Of a DNA stretch of 6,930 nt, positions 1 to 6,785 are shown one piece after another (positions within the stretch are counted from its first letter, which is position 1; the number at the start of each line of letters is the position of its first letter). The DNA is from Saprospiraceae bacterium (GTDB taxonomy: Bacteria > Bacteroidota > Bacteroidia > Chitinophagales > Saprospiraceae). Below the pieces are notes generated by a model, which worked only from the letters and a program-made list of their open reading frames with translations, made no database searches and had not been told where the DNA came from. Location of the stretch: positions 1 to 6,930 of the forward strand of contig JAHDBO010000102.1 in NCBI GenBank assembly GCA_020630355.1, in the 5' to 3' direction. The position numbers were made by a program, and so were the translations under genes.

Positions 1-120
1 AATTTAGAAAGAGGCGTACAACAAATCCCTGTTGATGTGTCATCTCTGGCACAAGGAATGTATATTATACATCTTAGCAACGGAATAAATCGAGCATCCT
101 ATAAATTTATCAGAAGTTAA
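1..120 (+). CDS. C-terminal end of a T9SS-secreted protein (partial, 5' end outside window)
   Basis: Reading frame 1 is open from the window edge to a TAA at 118-120, giving 39 residues. The translation contains VDVSSLAQGMYIIHLSNG and ends in YKFIRS. The pattern of a V-D-V-S-S-L strand, then A-x-G-M/L-Y-I-I, then a short closing strand with basic residues is the second half of the type A sorting domain (Por secretion tail). This domain directs Sec-exported proteins through the type IX secretion system, where it is normally cleaved off and the cargo is released or anchored at the cell surface. The catalytic or binding part of the protein lies to the left of the window, so its function cannot be told. 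The same motif style (SSWAAGLYTINL) occurs in the haloperoxidase at 4312-6519, which supports the assignment. The gene is followed after 23 bases by a strong hairpin. Confidence 0.85.
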   Translation, partial: NLERGVQQIPVDVSSLAQGMYIIHLSNGINRASYKFIRS

Positions 121-143
121 GAAGACAAGCATTAGTGGTTATC

Positions 144-181
144 ATAAGGGCTATCTCACTGTCGAGTGAGATAGCCCTTAT
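144..181 (+). terminator. Perfect 17-bp hairpin, terminator between convergent genes
   Basis: Bases 144-160 (ataagggctatctcact) and 165-181 are exact reverse complements around the tetraloop gtcg. The hairpin starts 23 bases after the stop of the gene ending at 120 and lies 60 bases past the stop of the - strand kinase gene (stop at 241). The bases after it on the + strand (ttattgtgtct) are only moderately T-rich, so this is not a textbook U-tract. The position between two convergent stops and the perfect stem make a transcription terminator, possibly serving both strands, the simplest reading. Confidence 0.7.
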
Positions 182-240
182 TGTGTCTAAGCTGGGTGAA
201 CTTTTAAAGTTTATCACTTTCACATAATAGTATACTAGCA

Positions 241-3200
241 TCAGGTTTCTATAGGCAAATCCACCGTAAAAACAGTTCCTTCCCCCAGTTTACTTTCTAC
301 CAATATTTCACCCTCATTGATTTTAACCAGTTCATATACTAAGTGTAAACCAAGCCCAATTCCTTTCTCCCCTTCCGTTCCTTTTTCGCTTTTATTTTTT
401 TGGAGTTTGAACAAGTCTTCCATTTTTTCGGGCGAAATGCCCCACCCTGTATCACGGATAATAATTTTAGCCCGTTGGTTTAATTCAACTGCCGAAAGCG
501 TCACTTTTCCACCTTGAGGAGTGTATTTCAGCGCATTATCTACCAGATTCCTCACGATAGTCAAAAGTGCATTTCTATCTGCCCAAGCATATACTTCAGA
601 GGTAGCACTATGACTAAGTTCAATATTTTTGTCAGCTGCGATTTGTTCAAAAATCAATACGTTGTTCTCTATAATTTCATCCAAATCGAGTAGTTCTGGC
701 TTGTGCGGAACAGTGTCTTTTTGAGTCAAGGCCCAATTCAATAAATTGTCTACCAAAATATTCAATGCATAGGCATTCTTTTCAATATTCGCCCCAATTT
801 TTTCAATGGTTGCATAGTCTTTTTTGCGGAGGAGATAATTCACTTTCTTGGCAATTCCCCTGAAAGCAATCGCTGGTTTACGCAAATCATGCCCCATAAT
901 GGCGAAAATCCTATCCTTTGTTTGGTTGAGCTCATCCAACTCTTGCAACAGCAATTCCGTTTTCTCCTTTTCAGACTTCAGCTGTGCCGTACGTTTACGC
1001 ACTTTTCTTTCCAATTCATCATTTTGTCGTCGAAGCCGAGCAGAATTTAATAAAGCGACGCCATAGACCAAATATATCAACAAGATAAGATACACCAAAT
1101 AAGCCCAAGTACTTCGATACCAAGGAGGATTTACATTAAAGGAGAAAGATGCAATTTGTCCCGTTTTTTCATAGAGGTTTTTTGATTTCACCTCAAAAGT
1201 ATAAGCCCCCTCTGGCAAGTTGGTATATTCTTTTGAGGAGATGGATGACCAATCCGACCAAATATCACTCCGTCCTACTAATCGATAAGCATATTTATTC
1301 TTATAGCTTTCTTCATAAAATGCGGTCGCATATTCAAATTTGACACTATTTTCTGTATAGCTCAATATATAAGGCCGCTTTGCCTTACGCTCTTTTGGCA
1401 CGGTTAAAAGAGTATCATTGACAAACACTTTTCTGATAAAGGCAGGGAATATTGTCTCATAATCAACAGCCAATTCGGGGTCATATACAACCAATCCTTT
1501 TGTTGTTCCAAATACTATATTACCTTCTGTATCTTCTAGAATAATGGAAGAAGCACCCTTATAAATCTCTGCTTTGGAAAACTTAAAAAATGGTGTTTGT
1601 ACATTTATCCACGCTTCTCCTTTTTTATAAAAATAGCCTTTAGTGTGTTGACCATTTTGACTGTGCTCATACCAAATCCGTCCTTTACTATCTTGAAAAA
1701 TAGGTCCAACATCTCCTTGCATTTCAGCCATTAATGGAAAACGTTCAAATTGGTTCGTAGCTTCATTGAACTGATATACTCCATCATCCGACCCAAAGAC
1801 AATTTGACCATTATTTAGGCGATACGCCATAATAGTCCCTGTCTCTAGTTGATGCTCTTTTGTATTATATTTTTTAACTTCTACAACCTTATCCAAGCTA
1901 TCATTGAATCGCACCCGATACAAATCATTAGGTGAACAACGCACCCAATAATAACCATTTTCATCAGAAAGAAAGGAATAAATAGATTCATCAAAGCCTT
2001 CAATCTTATGTTGTATTTTCCATTCATCGTTCTCAAAGCGCAACAAAAAAAAGCCTTGATGCGCTCCGCCTAATAAATAGTCTGGCTTATCTTGTATATC
2101 CTCGAAACCAACCCCAACCATACGCCGATTATTCTTAATAGGGATTGCCTGATTGTCTTTTATTTCTAAGAAACCTAGGGGGTTGTGTGCTAATAGAACT
2201 TTGTCTTGTTTTGTTTTCAAAAACCAATTCTGTGTTACCGTACCCGCTATAGGTTCAATTTCGTTATCCGCATTGAGTTTGAAAGCATTCCGACTTGTAC
2301 CAATATAGACTTCATTTTCATGCTTTGTCAAAGTAAAAATAGTCCCATCTAAGCCATCTCTTAGGGTATATTTTTTAAAGGGTGTCTGCAAATTAACCGA
2401 ACTAATACCACTACTCAGAGCACACCAGAGTAAGCCTGATTTTGTTATTTCTAATTTATAAACAGAATTATCTTGTAGCCCTTTCGTTTTATCAAAAAAT
2501 TCTAATATTTCTCCTGTTGAGGAAGTCAGAATCATCCCTACGGAAGTAGTTCCGATCATATAATTTCCATTGGGAAGCGCTAGTCCGCTATATCCTCCTT
2601 TCTCTATAAAAAAATCACTGGCTGCTTGTAAACTACTAGGAATATCCTTTTGCCTTTTTTGTTCAGATAGAGAATACAAAGATAACCCATCAACACGTGT
2701 ACCAATAAGCATCTGATCTTCTCCATAAGGTAGCATCAGATAAACGCGAGGTGCTTTCCCATAATTTTCTGTATCGGGCAGCAGCTCAAAATCATCCCCA
2801 TTATATTTTAGGATGCCACCACCCTCCTCGTGGACGTATAGATTATCATGGACAATGAACGCAAATGTGAAGCGTTTTTGTTGGGTTTCGTATACACGAA
2901 TTTGCCCATCTTTGAGTCGGAAAATTTTATCGAAAGAGCAGAAAAAAATAGCATTATCGTGCATCCTGATTCGCCAGACATCTTTATACGCTCCTTTTCC
3001 TTCTGGTATTAAATGGGTCAGAGACTCGAACTTTAGCACCCCTTTATTATCTCGAACCAACTTGCCAAAATTATTGACCGCTCCCACATATATCGTTCCC
3101 GATTCATCCATCGCTAAAGAACGAACGGTCGTTTTCAATTTTATCAATCGCCAATTGATGCCGTCATACTCCAATACCCCCTCATTATTACCAAAATACA

Positions 3201-3342
3201 TTAAGCCATCTTGACTCTCTTGAATCGCCCAATTTTGAGTAGAGGCTACATAATCTTCAGGAGTATAATTCTCAATGAAGGGTGTTTGTGCTTTGAGAGC
3301 AAACACAACACAAAAGAGAGATATGACAAGGGGTCGACGCAT
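241..3342 (-). CDS. Membrane sensor histidine kinase with periplasmic Reg_prop propeller and Y_Y_Y domain
   Basis: This 1033-residue protein senses a signal outside the inner membrane and autophosphorylates on a cytoplasmic histidine. Residues 1-18 are a signal peptide (MRRPLVISLFCVVFALKA, cut before Q19). Residues about 35-621 form a propeller of degenerate two-component-regulator repeats, for example ESQDGLMYFGNNEGVLEYDG at 42-61 and EDTEGNIVFGTTKGLVVYD near 605-621. A Y_Y_Y domain follows (about 665-737), then one membrane span (about 746-768) and a charged coiled coil (about 772-812). The DHp domain has GHDLRKP with phospho-acceptor H818. The ATPase domain has the N box NLVDNALKYT (N932, N936), DTGWGIS (964-970) and GIGLGL (994-999). 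Such propeller/Y_Y_Y sensors in Bacteroidota often carry a fused receiver and AraC output; this one stops right after the ATPase domain, so it must signal to a separate regulator, and none is in the window. The ATG at 3342 fits the signal peptide; no Shine-Dalgarno is seen. The ligand is unknown. Confidence 0.93.
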   Translation of the reverse strand: MRRPLVISLFCVVFALKAQTPFIENYTPEDYVASTQNWAIQESQDGLMYFGNNEGVLEYDGINWRLIKLKTTVRSLAMDESGTIYVGAVNNFGKLVRDNKGVLKFESLTHLIPEGKGAYKDVWRIRMHDNAIFFCSFDKIFRLKDGQIRVYETQQKRFTFAFIVHDNLYVHEEGGGILKYNGDDFELLPDTENYGKAPRVYLMLPYGEDQMLIGTRVDGLSLYSLSEQKRQKDIPSSLQAASDFFIEKGGYSGLALPNGNYMIGTTSVGMILTSSTGEILEFFDKTKGLQDNSVYKLEITKSGLLWCALSSGISSVNLQTPFKKYTLRDGLDGTIFTLTKHENEVYIGTSRNAFKLNADNEIEPIAGTVTQNWFLKTKQDKVLLAHNPLGFLEIKDNQAIPIKNNRRMVGVGFEDIQDKPDYLLGGAHQGFFLLRFENDEWKIQHKIEGFDESIYSFLSDENGYYWVRCSPNDLYRVRFNDSLDKVVEVKKYNTKEHQLETGTIMAYRLNNGQIVFGSDDGVYQFNEATNQFERFPLMAEMQGDVGPIFQDSKGRIWYEHSQNGQHTKGYFYKKGEAWINVQTPFFKFSKAEIYKGASSIILEDTEGNIVFGTTKGLVVYDPELAVDYETIFPAFIRKVFVNDTLLTVPKERKAKRPYILSYTENSVKFEYATAFYEESYKNKYAYRLVGRSDIWSDWSSISSKEYTNLPEGAYTFEVKSKNLYEKTGQIASFSFNVNPPWYRSTWAYLVYLILLIYLVYGVALLNSARLRRQNDELERKVRKRTAQLKSEKEKTELLLQELDELNQTKDRIFAIMGHDLRKPAIAFRGIAKKVNYLLRKKDYATIEKIGANIEKNAYALNILVDNLLNWALTQKDTVPHKPELLDLDEIIENNVLIFEQIAADKNIELSHSATSEVYAWADRNALLTIVRNLVDNALKYTPQGGKVTLSAVELNQRAKIIIRDTGWGISPEKMEDLFKLQKNKSEKGTEGEKGIGLGLHLVYELVKINEGEILVESKLGEGTVFTVDLPIET

Positions 3343-3467
3343 GTAAGTAAAATTAAGACTTTTACAGCGAAGTTGTTCATAAATCCTTGAATCATCTAAA
3401 CCTGAATTTTTAAATCAAAAAGAATAGAGTCGATTGATTGAATTATTTTGAAAAATTTGTGGTTCTT

Positions 3468-3472
3468 GGAGG
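3468..3472 (+). promoter_or_regulatory. Shine-Dalgarno-like GGAGG unusually close to the start codon
   Basis: A GGAGG lies one base before the ATG at 3474. A functional Shine-Dalgarno normally sits about 5-9 bases away, so this match may be fortuitous, which would be ordinary in Bacteroidota, where most genes do not rely on one. It does not clearly decide the start. The in-frame alternatives are TTG at 3438 and GTG at 3459, and neither has a well-spaced Shine-Dalgarno of its own. Confidence 0.3.
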
Positions 3473-3473
3473 T

Positions 3474-3983
3474 ATGAAACGCATTCTGATTATCGGTTGT
3501 AGTGGTTCAGGAAAGTCCACCTTTGCTAGAGCACTGCATCAAAAAACAGGTATTGAGGTACTTCATTTAGACCAATACTACTGGCAACCCAACTGGGTAG
3601 AATCCTCTAAAGAGGAATGGCGAGATACCGTTAGTGATTTGGTGCAAAGAGAAAGCTGGATTATGGAGGGTAACTACAGCGGAACCTTTGATTTGCGCCT
3701 ACCCAGAGCGGATACTATTATCTTTCTAGATTTTTCCACTTTAAGCTGCCTTTGGCGCGTCCTGAAAAGAACCATTCGGTATCATGGTACAACCCGACCA
3801 GATATGACAAAAAACTGCCCCGAACGATTTGATTTAGAGTTTTTCCATTATATCCTTTCTTATAATAGCACTAGGAGGAAAGGTATCTTAAAAATACTTG
3901 AGCAATTAAAAAATGAAAAAACCATCCATATTTTTAAAAACGATAAGGAAAAAGAAACGTTTCTACGCTCTATCGCACTCTAA
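3474..3983 (+). CDS. P-loop NTPase/kinase-like protein of the FlaR-like 'DNA topology modulation' family
   Basis: This 169-residue cytoplasmic protein starts with MKRILIIGCSGSGKST, a strand leading straight into a Walker A motif (G8-x4-GKST, K14 and S15). Other features are LHLDQYYW (30-37), WIMEGNY (62-68), a Walker B-like strand ADTIIFLD (79-86) and a basic block R99-T-I-R-x-H-G-x-T-R-P (99-109) followed by CPERFD (115-120). This order and the length of about 170 residues match the small adenylate-kinase-like proteins annotated as FlaR or topology modulation protein. The fold suggests a nucleotide- or small-molecule kinase, but no reaction is established for most members and the 'topology' name is historical. 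I chose the ATG at 3474 because family members begin a few residues before the P-loop; starting at TTG 3438 would add 12 residues that look unrelated. The gene is divergent from the kinase gene (131 bases between) and convergent with the haloperoxidase. It appears to be a single-gene transcript ending at the 4113-4143 hairpin. Confidence 0.85.
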   Translation: MKRILIIGCSGSGKSTFARALHQKTGIEVLHLDQYYWQPNWVESSKEEWRDTVSDLVQRESWIMEGNYSGTFDLRLPRADTIIFLDFSTLSCLWRVLKRTIRYHGTTRPDMTKNCPERFDLEFFHYILSYNSTRRKGILKILEQLKNEKTIHIFKNDKEKETFLRSIAL

Positions 3984-3991
3984 AATTTACC

Positions 3992-4143
3992 CTCAGCCCT
4001 AGCCTACCGTTTTGACTGGCCTACCGTTTTAACGGTAGGAGAAAAAACATTCCATCCTCCAACGGTTTTAACCGTTTATAGCACAAAACCGTTGAAACGA
4101 TTCAACCTACGACTCAGCCCACCGTTAAAAACGGTGGGCTGAG
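3992..4143. repeat. Cluster of nested ACCGTT/AACGGT palindromes, REP-like intergenic element
   Basis: Within 130 bases the hexamer ACCGTT occurs five times (4006, 4023, 4071, 4088, 4121) and its complement AACGGT three times (4031, 4061, 4130). They build three palindromes: 4020-4039 (9-bp arms, 2-base centre), 4061-4076 (7-bp arms) and 4113-4143 (14-bp arms, 3-base loop). A different 6-bp hairpin sits at 4091-4106. The 12-mer gcctaccgtttt is directly repeated at 4002 and 4019. The octamer ctcagccc occurs at 3992 and 4113, and both copies can pair with gggctgag at 4136-4143, so the whole 152 bases could also close as one structure. The element fills the gap between the convergent 3' ends of the P-loop gene and the haloperoxidase gene. 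It resembles an extragenic palindromic repeat unit. Its family and copy number cannot be judged from one locus. Confidence 0.65.
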
Positions 4144-4150
4144 CCATTTT
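4113..4150 (+). terminator. Rho-independent terminator of the P-loop gene
   Basis: A perfect 14-bp GC-rich stem (ctcagcccaccgtt at 4113-4126 with 4130-4143, loop aaa) is followed by ccattttcaatttta, a broken T-rich tail on the + strand. It lies 130 bases after the stop at 3983. The - strand side of the stem has no T run, so it should act mainly on + strand transcripts, though a stem this strong could also block read-through from the haloperoxidase gene. Confidence 0.7.
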
Positions 4151-4311
4151 CAATTTTATACAACTTGGAGTCACAATAAAAGAGCATACAGAATAGACAT
4201 TATTCTATTTTCGATTTTGGAAAAACAGTAGGCTATAAAGTTATGATTCTCAATCTAAATATCTAAAGACTAACTACTAATATCTGATTTTAGAATAAAA
4301 TCTAATAAGGA
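4144..4311. other. AT-rich intergenic spacer without a gene
   Basis: Bases between the terminator and the haloperoxidase stop are AT-rich and show no supported reading frame. The only structures seen are a weak 6-bp hairpin at 4190-4206 (agaata, loop gacat, tattct) and the AT-rich hairpin at 4286-4302 listed separately. Confidence 0.6.
4286..4302 (-). terminator. Weak AT-rich hairpin just past the haloperoxidase stop
   Basis: The arms gatttta (4286-4292) and taaaatc (4296-4302) are exact complements around a 3-base loop. The hairpin begins 9 bases after the stop codon of the - strand gene. The stem has only two G-C pairs and no clear T run follows on the - strand, so it may be a 3'-end-stabilising structure or chance. 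The stronger stem at 4113-4143 would be the back-up. Confidence 0.3.
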
Positions 4312-6519
4312 TTACTGCACTATCATCTTTTTGGAAACATTGACGTTTTTATTGATCAAATTAATCGTATAAAGTCCTGCCGCCCAACTAGAAACGGGGA
4401 TAGACAAATTCAAATTGTCATTAATTGAAGCGCTGAACACCTCTTGCCCATTAATGTTATAAATTCTTAATAGACTTTCTTGTAACTGTGGGTCTAGCTC
4501 CAACTGAACCGTAGTATCTGAATAGGGTACGGGGTTAGGGAATAAGTGTACCAAGTTGGCATTCGTAATTATATCATCATTGCTAGTCGTCAGATCTTCT
4601 CCAAAAAGCTCCGCAGCAAAAACGAATGCTTCCACGCCTATCTTCTCCCCAATCAATCGACCTGGAATATCGTCAGCTGGTGGATGGATTCCTCCCCAAA
4701 TACGGCTCAGGCTCGTCTGGTCAGAAGCATCTCTGTAAGTCGCCCATTGCAATTCAATATCAACACTTGGCCCTTTTTCAAAAACCAGAAAATCATCAGC
4801 AGGCGCCATGAACGTACCCACGCCGCCTGGGAAATATTCGTCTCCTGTAATGAAACTCAACACCTCTGCCGCTGCTCTGGAATAGGTGGAATGTCCCGAT
4901 ACATAGCCTGCAAAGTTGGGCGTCACGAAGGACGGGCGTTGGTAAGGATGCCAATCCTCGGCTAGTATCCAACCGACACCTGCCACATCAAAATCAGGGT
5001 TATTGATGAATTTGGGACCTTTCCAGGTATAAAGCTTGATTTTGCCTACATGTTCATCGTTATCCCCTGCGAGTGGGTCGCCTGTTTGGACTTCTTCTAT
5101 AAATCCATTAATCAATTGTATCCCGCCAGGGTGAAAATTTGCCTTCGTATTATCGGTACTTTGACCCAATTCCGCCATACCTCGAATCGCTGATATGGGA
5201 CGTAAATAATCGTACCACCCTTTGATACCCCAAGCTGCAATCGCACAGTCGTGCATGGCCCCTCCTAGGGTTAGATAACTTTTGATATCCCACTCCAAGT
5301 CATCCTTCACCTCACCAACTCCTGCAAATTTTTTGACCAATTGAGGTTGATCATTCACATAATTCAAAATGGTGAACCAGTGCCCAGGAGGCGTTTCGGA
5401 GTCTGGCCCATCTGCCCAAAATTCTGCCAATACTCGAGCATAATCTCCTAGAGGCACTATATTGGGCGCATAAGGCTGACCAGTCGATGGATTCATAGAG
5501 TGCCCCTCACTAGGATCTCCCCCTTCTATCAAATTGTAAAAAGTGTCATAATCCTCAAAGTCTGTAGGCATCTGACGAATATCAAAATTCCCTTTTGCCC
5601 CTGGAGATATATCAACCATGACCCCACTGCTAGGGTCTAAATGAGATGCCCAGATAGAAACCAATTGAAAATTCCATTTATACAAATCGGAAGTTCCCGT
5701 CCCATTTAAAGTATCCAAGGTAGGCGGCATACCGGGGTCATGATAGACTTGGTATTGAAAACCATCCCGCTCATAGGTCGTTCTATCCTCTTCTTTCAGT
5801 GCAAAACCTTGTACCTGCCCCCACTCAGGACTTAAAAAAGGAGGCGTTGCCCCTGGGATTTGATTACCTGATTGGTCAATGAAGATATCCAATGTCAATG
5901 GTTGCCATCTATTGAAATCAACTATATTTGGATTCCCTGGGTTGTCCACTATCAAAGGCGGATTGACTGGTTGGTAAGAAACGTTCTCAAAATTTTGCTG
6001 CTCATTTGAGCCGTCCTGTAAGCCATAGACAATCATCTGACTAGCTATGTAGTTGCCAAGTGCGGCAGGGTTTCCAGTGCTGTAATCTGTCTCTATGTAA
6101 TTAACATCTAGACCTAATTCACTCATTTTTTGGTTGACCGTACTGATGATCAAAAAAGCACCGGGCGAAGGAGCAAATCGGTATCTAATCAAGCGATAAC
6201 AGGCGTAACTTATAGCCACTTCAATGGATTCGTCCTTTGACATGGTTGAAGTAAAACCATCAAATGGTGCTGTATATCCATGCAAATCTTTTCCTAAAAA
6301 AAAGGGCGTTGCATTATCTTGATGAATTGCCCAGATATCATACATCATAATAGAGGTATGATATAAATTCCGAGCGTGTACGGTTGGTCGAGCCAAATCA
6401 TTTCTGATGGCTTCCAACAGTAATTCGTTCCACTCTCTTGCTATCGAGTGTTGTGCATTCACATCATTCAAAAACACACTCAAGACCAAGAAAATTGAGA
6501 AAAGTATTTTTTTCAACAT
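4312..6519 (-). CDS. Secreted vanadium-dependent haloperoxidase/PAP2-family enzyme with T9SS type A sorting domain
   Basis: This 735-residue enzyme has a signal peptide at 1-22 (cut after VNA). Its all-helical catalytic core carries the signature K-x6-RP, SGH, SR-x5-H-x3-D: K433 and R440-P (KGWYDYLRP), S541-G542-H543 (YVSGHSTYS), then S605, R606, H612 and D616 (SRIWGGIHPPADD). These map one-to-one onto the vanadate ligands of Curvularia chloroperoxidase (K353, R360, S402, G403, H404, R490, H496), with H612 as the residue binding vanadium. The family oxidises halides with H2O2 to hypohalous acid; the same fold also gives acid phosphatases, so the activity is inferred. V540 replaces the usual Pro of PSGH. 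A type A sorting domain occupies about 659-735 (LFPNP, then SSWAAGLYTINL, ending KKMIVQ), so export by Sec and T9SS is expected. I start at the ATG at 6519 because it opens directly on the signal peptide; the in-frame ATG at 6591 would put 24 polar residues before it and would lie upstream of the promoter candidate. No Shine-Dalgarno is visible. The gene stands alone. Confidence 0.9.
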   Translation of the reverse strand: MLKKILFSIFLVLSVFLNDVNAQHSIAREWNELLLEAIRNDLARPTVHARNLYHTSIMMYDIWAIHQDNATPFFLGKDLHGYTAPFDGFTSTMSKDESIEVAISYACYRLIRYRFAPSPGAFLIISTVNQKMSELGLDVNYIETDYSTGNPAALGNYIASQMIVYGLQDGSNEQQNFENVSYQPVNPPLIVDNPGNPNIVDFNRWQPLTLDIFIDQSGNQIPGATPPFLSPEWGQVQGFALKEEDRTTYERDGFQYQVYHDPGMPPTLDTLNGTGTSDLYKWNFQLVSIWASHLDPSSGVMVDISPGAKGNFDIRQMPTDFEDYDTFYNLIEGGDPSEGHSMNPSTGQPYAPNIVPLGDYARVLAEFWADGPDSETPPGHWFTILNYVNDQPQLVKKFAGVGEVKDDLEWDIKSYLTLGGAMHDCAIAAWGIKGWYDYLRPISAIRGMAELGQSTDNTKANFHPGGIQLINGFIEEVQTGDPLAGDNDEHVGKIKLYTWKGPKFINNPDFDVAGVGWILAEDWHPYQRPSFVTPNFAGYVSGHSTYSRAAAEVLSFITGDEYFPGGVGTFMAPADDFLVFEKGPSVDIELQWATYRDASDQTSLSRIWGGIHPPADDIPGRLIGEKIGVEAFVFAAELFGEDLTTSNDDIITNANLVHLFPNPVPYSDTTVQLELDPQLQESLLRIYNINGQEVFSASINDNLNLSIPVSSWAAGLYTINLINKNVNVSKKMIVQ

Positions 6520-6548
6520 ATAAATATTATTCTTTATAAAAGATACAT

Positions 6549-6580
6549 CAAATATCTTGCCTTTGTGTTTCATATACAAG
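6549..6580 (-). promoter_or_regulatory. Candidate Bacteroidota-type promoter for the haloperoxidase gene
   Basis: Read on the - strand, CTTG (6580-6577) is followed after 20 bases by GATATTTG (6556-6549). This fits the Bacteroidota primary sigma pattern of TTTG, about 19-21 bases, TAnnTTTG, with one mismatch in each element. The -7 box ends 29 bases before the ATG at 6519, so a transcript from it would include 6519 but not the alternative ATG at 6591. The motifs are short and found by eye. Confidence 0.35.
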
Positions 6581-6663
6581 AAACCAAGCAATATTCCACT
6601 AAAATAGCTCTTAATAGCATTTCTCTGAACGTGTCCTTTGTGAGGGGATTATACAAAACAAAA

Positions 6664-6682
6664 ACCCACATTTTGGACACTT
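6664..6682 (+). repeat. 19-base direct repeat, copy 1
   Basis: The sequence acccacattttggacactt is identical to 6767-6785, 103 bases further on. On the - strand it reads AAGTGTCCAAAATGTGGGT. The identity stops sharply at both sides. The copy lies 145 bases upstream of the haloperoxidase start. A TGTCC start is seen at the ends of some insertion sequences, so an IS end or a paired protein-binding site are both possible. Confidence 0.75.
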
Positions 6683-6766
6683 TACTGAACAAACAGGGAT
6701 TTTACGATAAAAAAAGCTTGGGATTTATTGATATATGCCTCGAAATACTCTAATAACGACTTAGAT

Positions 6767-6785
6767 ACCCACATTTTGGACACTT
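6767..6785 (+). repeat. 19-base direct repeat, copy 2
   Basis: This is the exact second copy of acccacattttggacactt. The spacing to copy 1 is 103 bases, which is not a multiple of three, and the 84 bases between the copies are not themselves repeated, so neither a coding repeat nor a simple tandem duplication explains it. Confidence 0.75.

Noticed and set aside
196..217. Second dyad (aacttt/aaagtt at 199-211, with partial gtga/tcac extension)
   Set aside because: It is all AT-rich with a 1-base centre and an imperfect extension; likely chance in AT-rich sequence, and the stem at 144-181 already explains termination.
2813..3214. 133-codon + strand reading frame inside the kinase gene
   Set aside because: It is antisense to the propeller domain, has no family features and no start signal.
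3343..3437. Promoter for the histidine kinase gene on the - strand
   Set aside because: No TAnnTTTG match with acceptable spacing to a TTTG could be found by eye; the best pairing keeps only half of the -7 box.
3443..3450. TTATTTTG as a -7 promoter box for the P-loop gene
   Set aside because: It is one mismatch from TAnnTTTG, but no TTTG or TTG lies 19-21 bases upstream, so there is no paired -33 element.
3992..4143. CRISPR array
   Set aside because: The repeated unit is a 6-12 base palindrome at irregular spacing, with no direct repeats of 25-40 bases, no uniform spacers and no cas genes.
4546..4965. 139-codon + strand reading frame inside the haloperoxidase gene
   Set aside because: It is antisense to the strongly supported active-site region of the haloperoxidase; its Cys/Trp/Ser-rich composition is typical of an antisense shadow.
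6565..6753. 62-codon + strand reading frame with a protein-like start
   Set aside because: It begins in the haloperoxidase promoter region on the opposite strand, runs through a 19-base repeat copy, has no recognisable domain, and its composition is that of AT-rich non-coding DNA.
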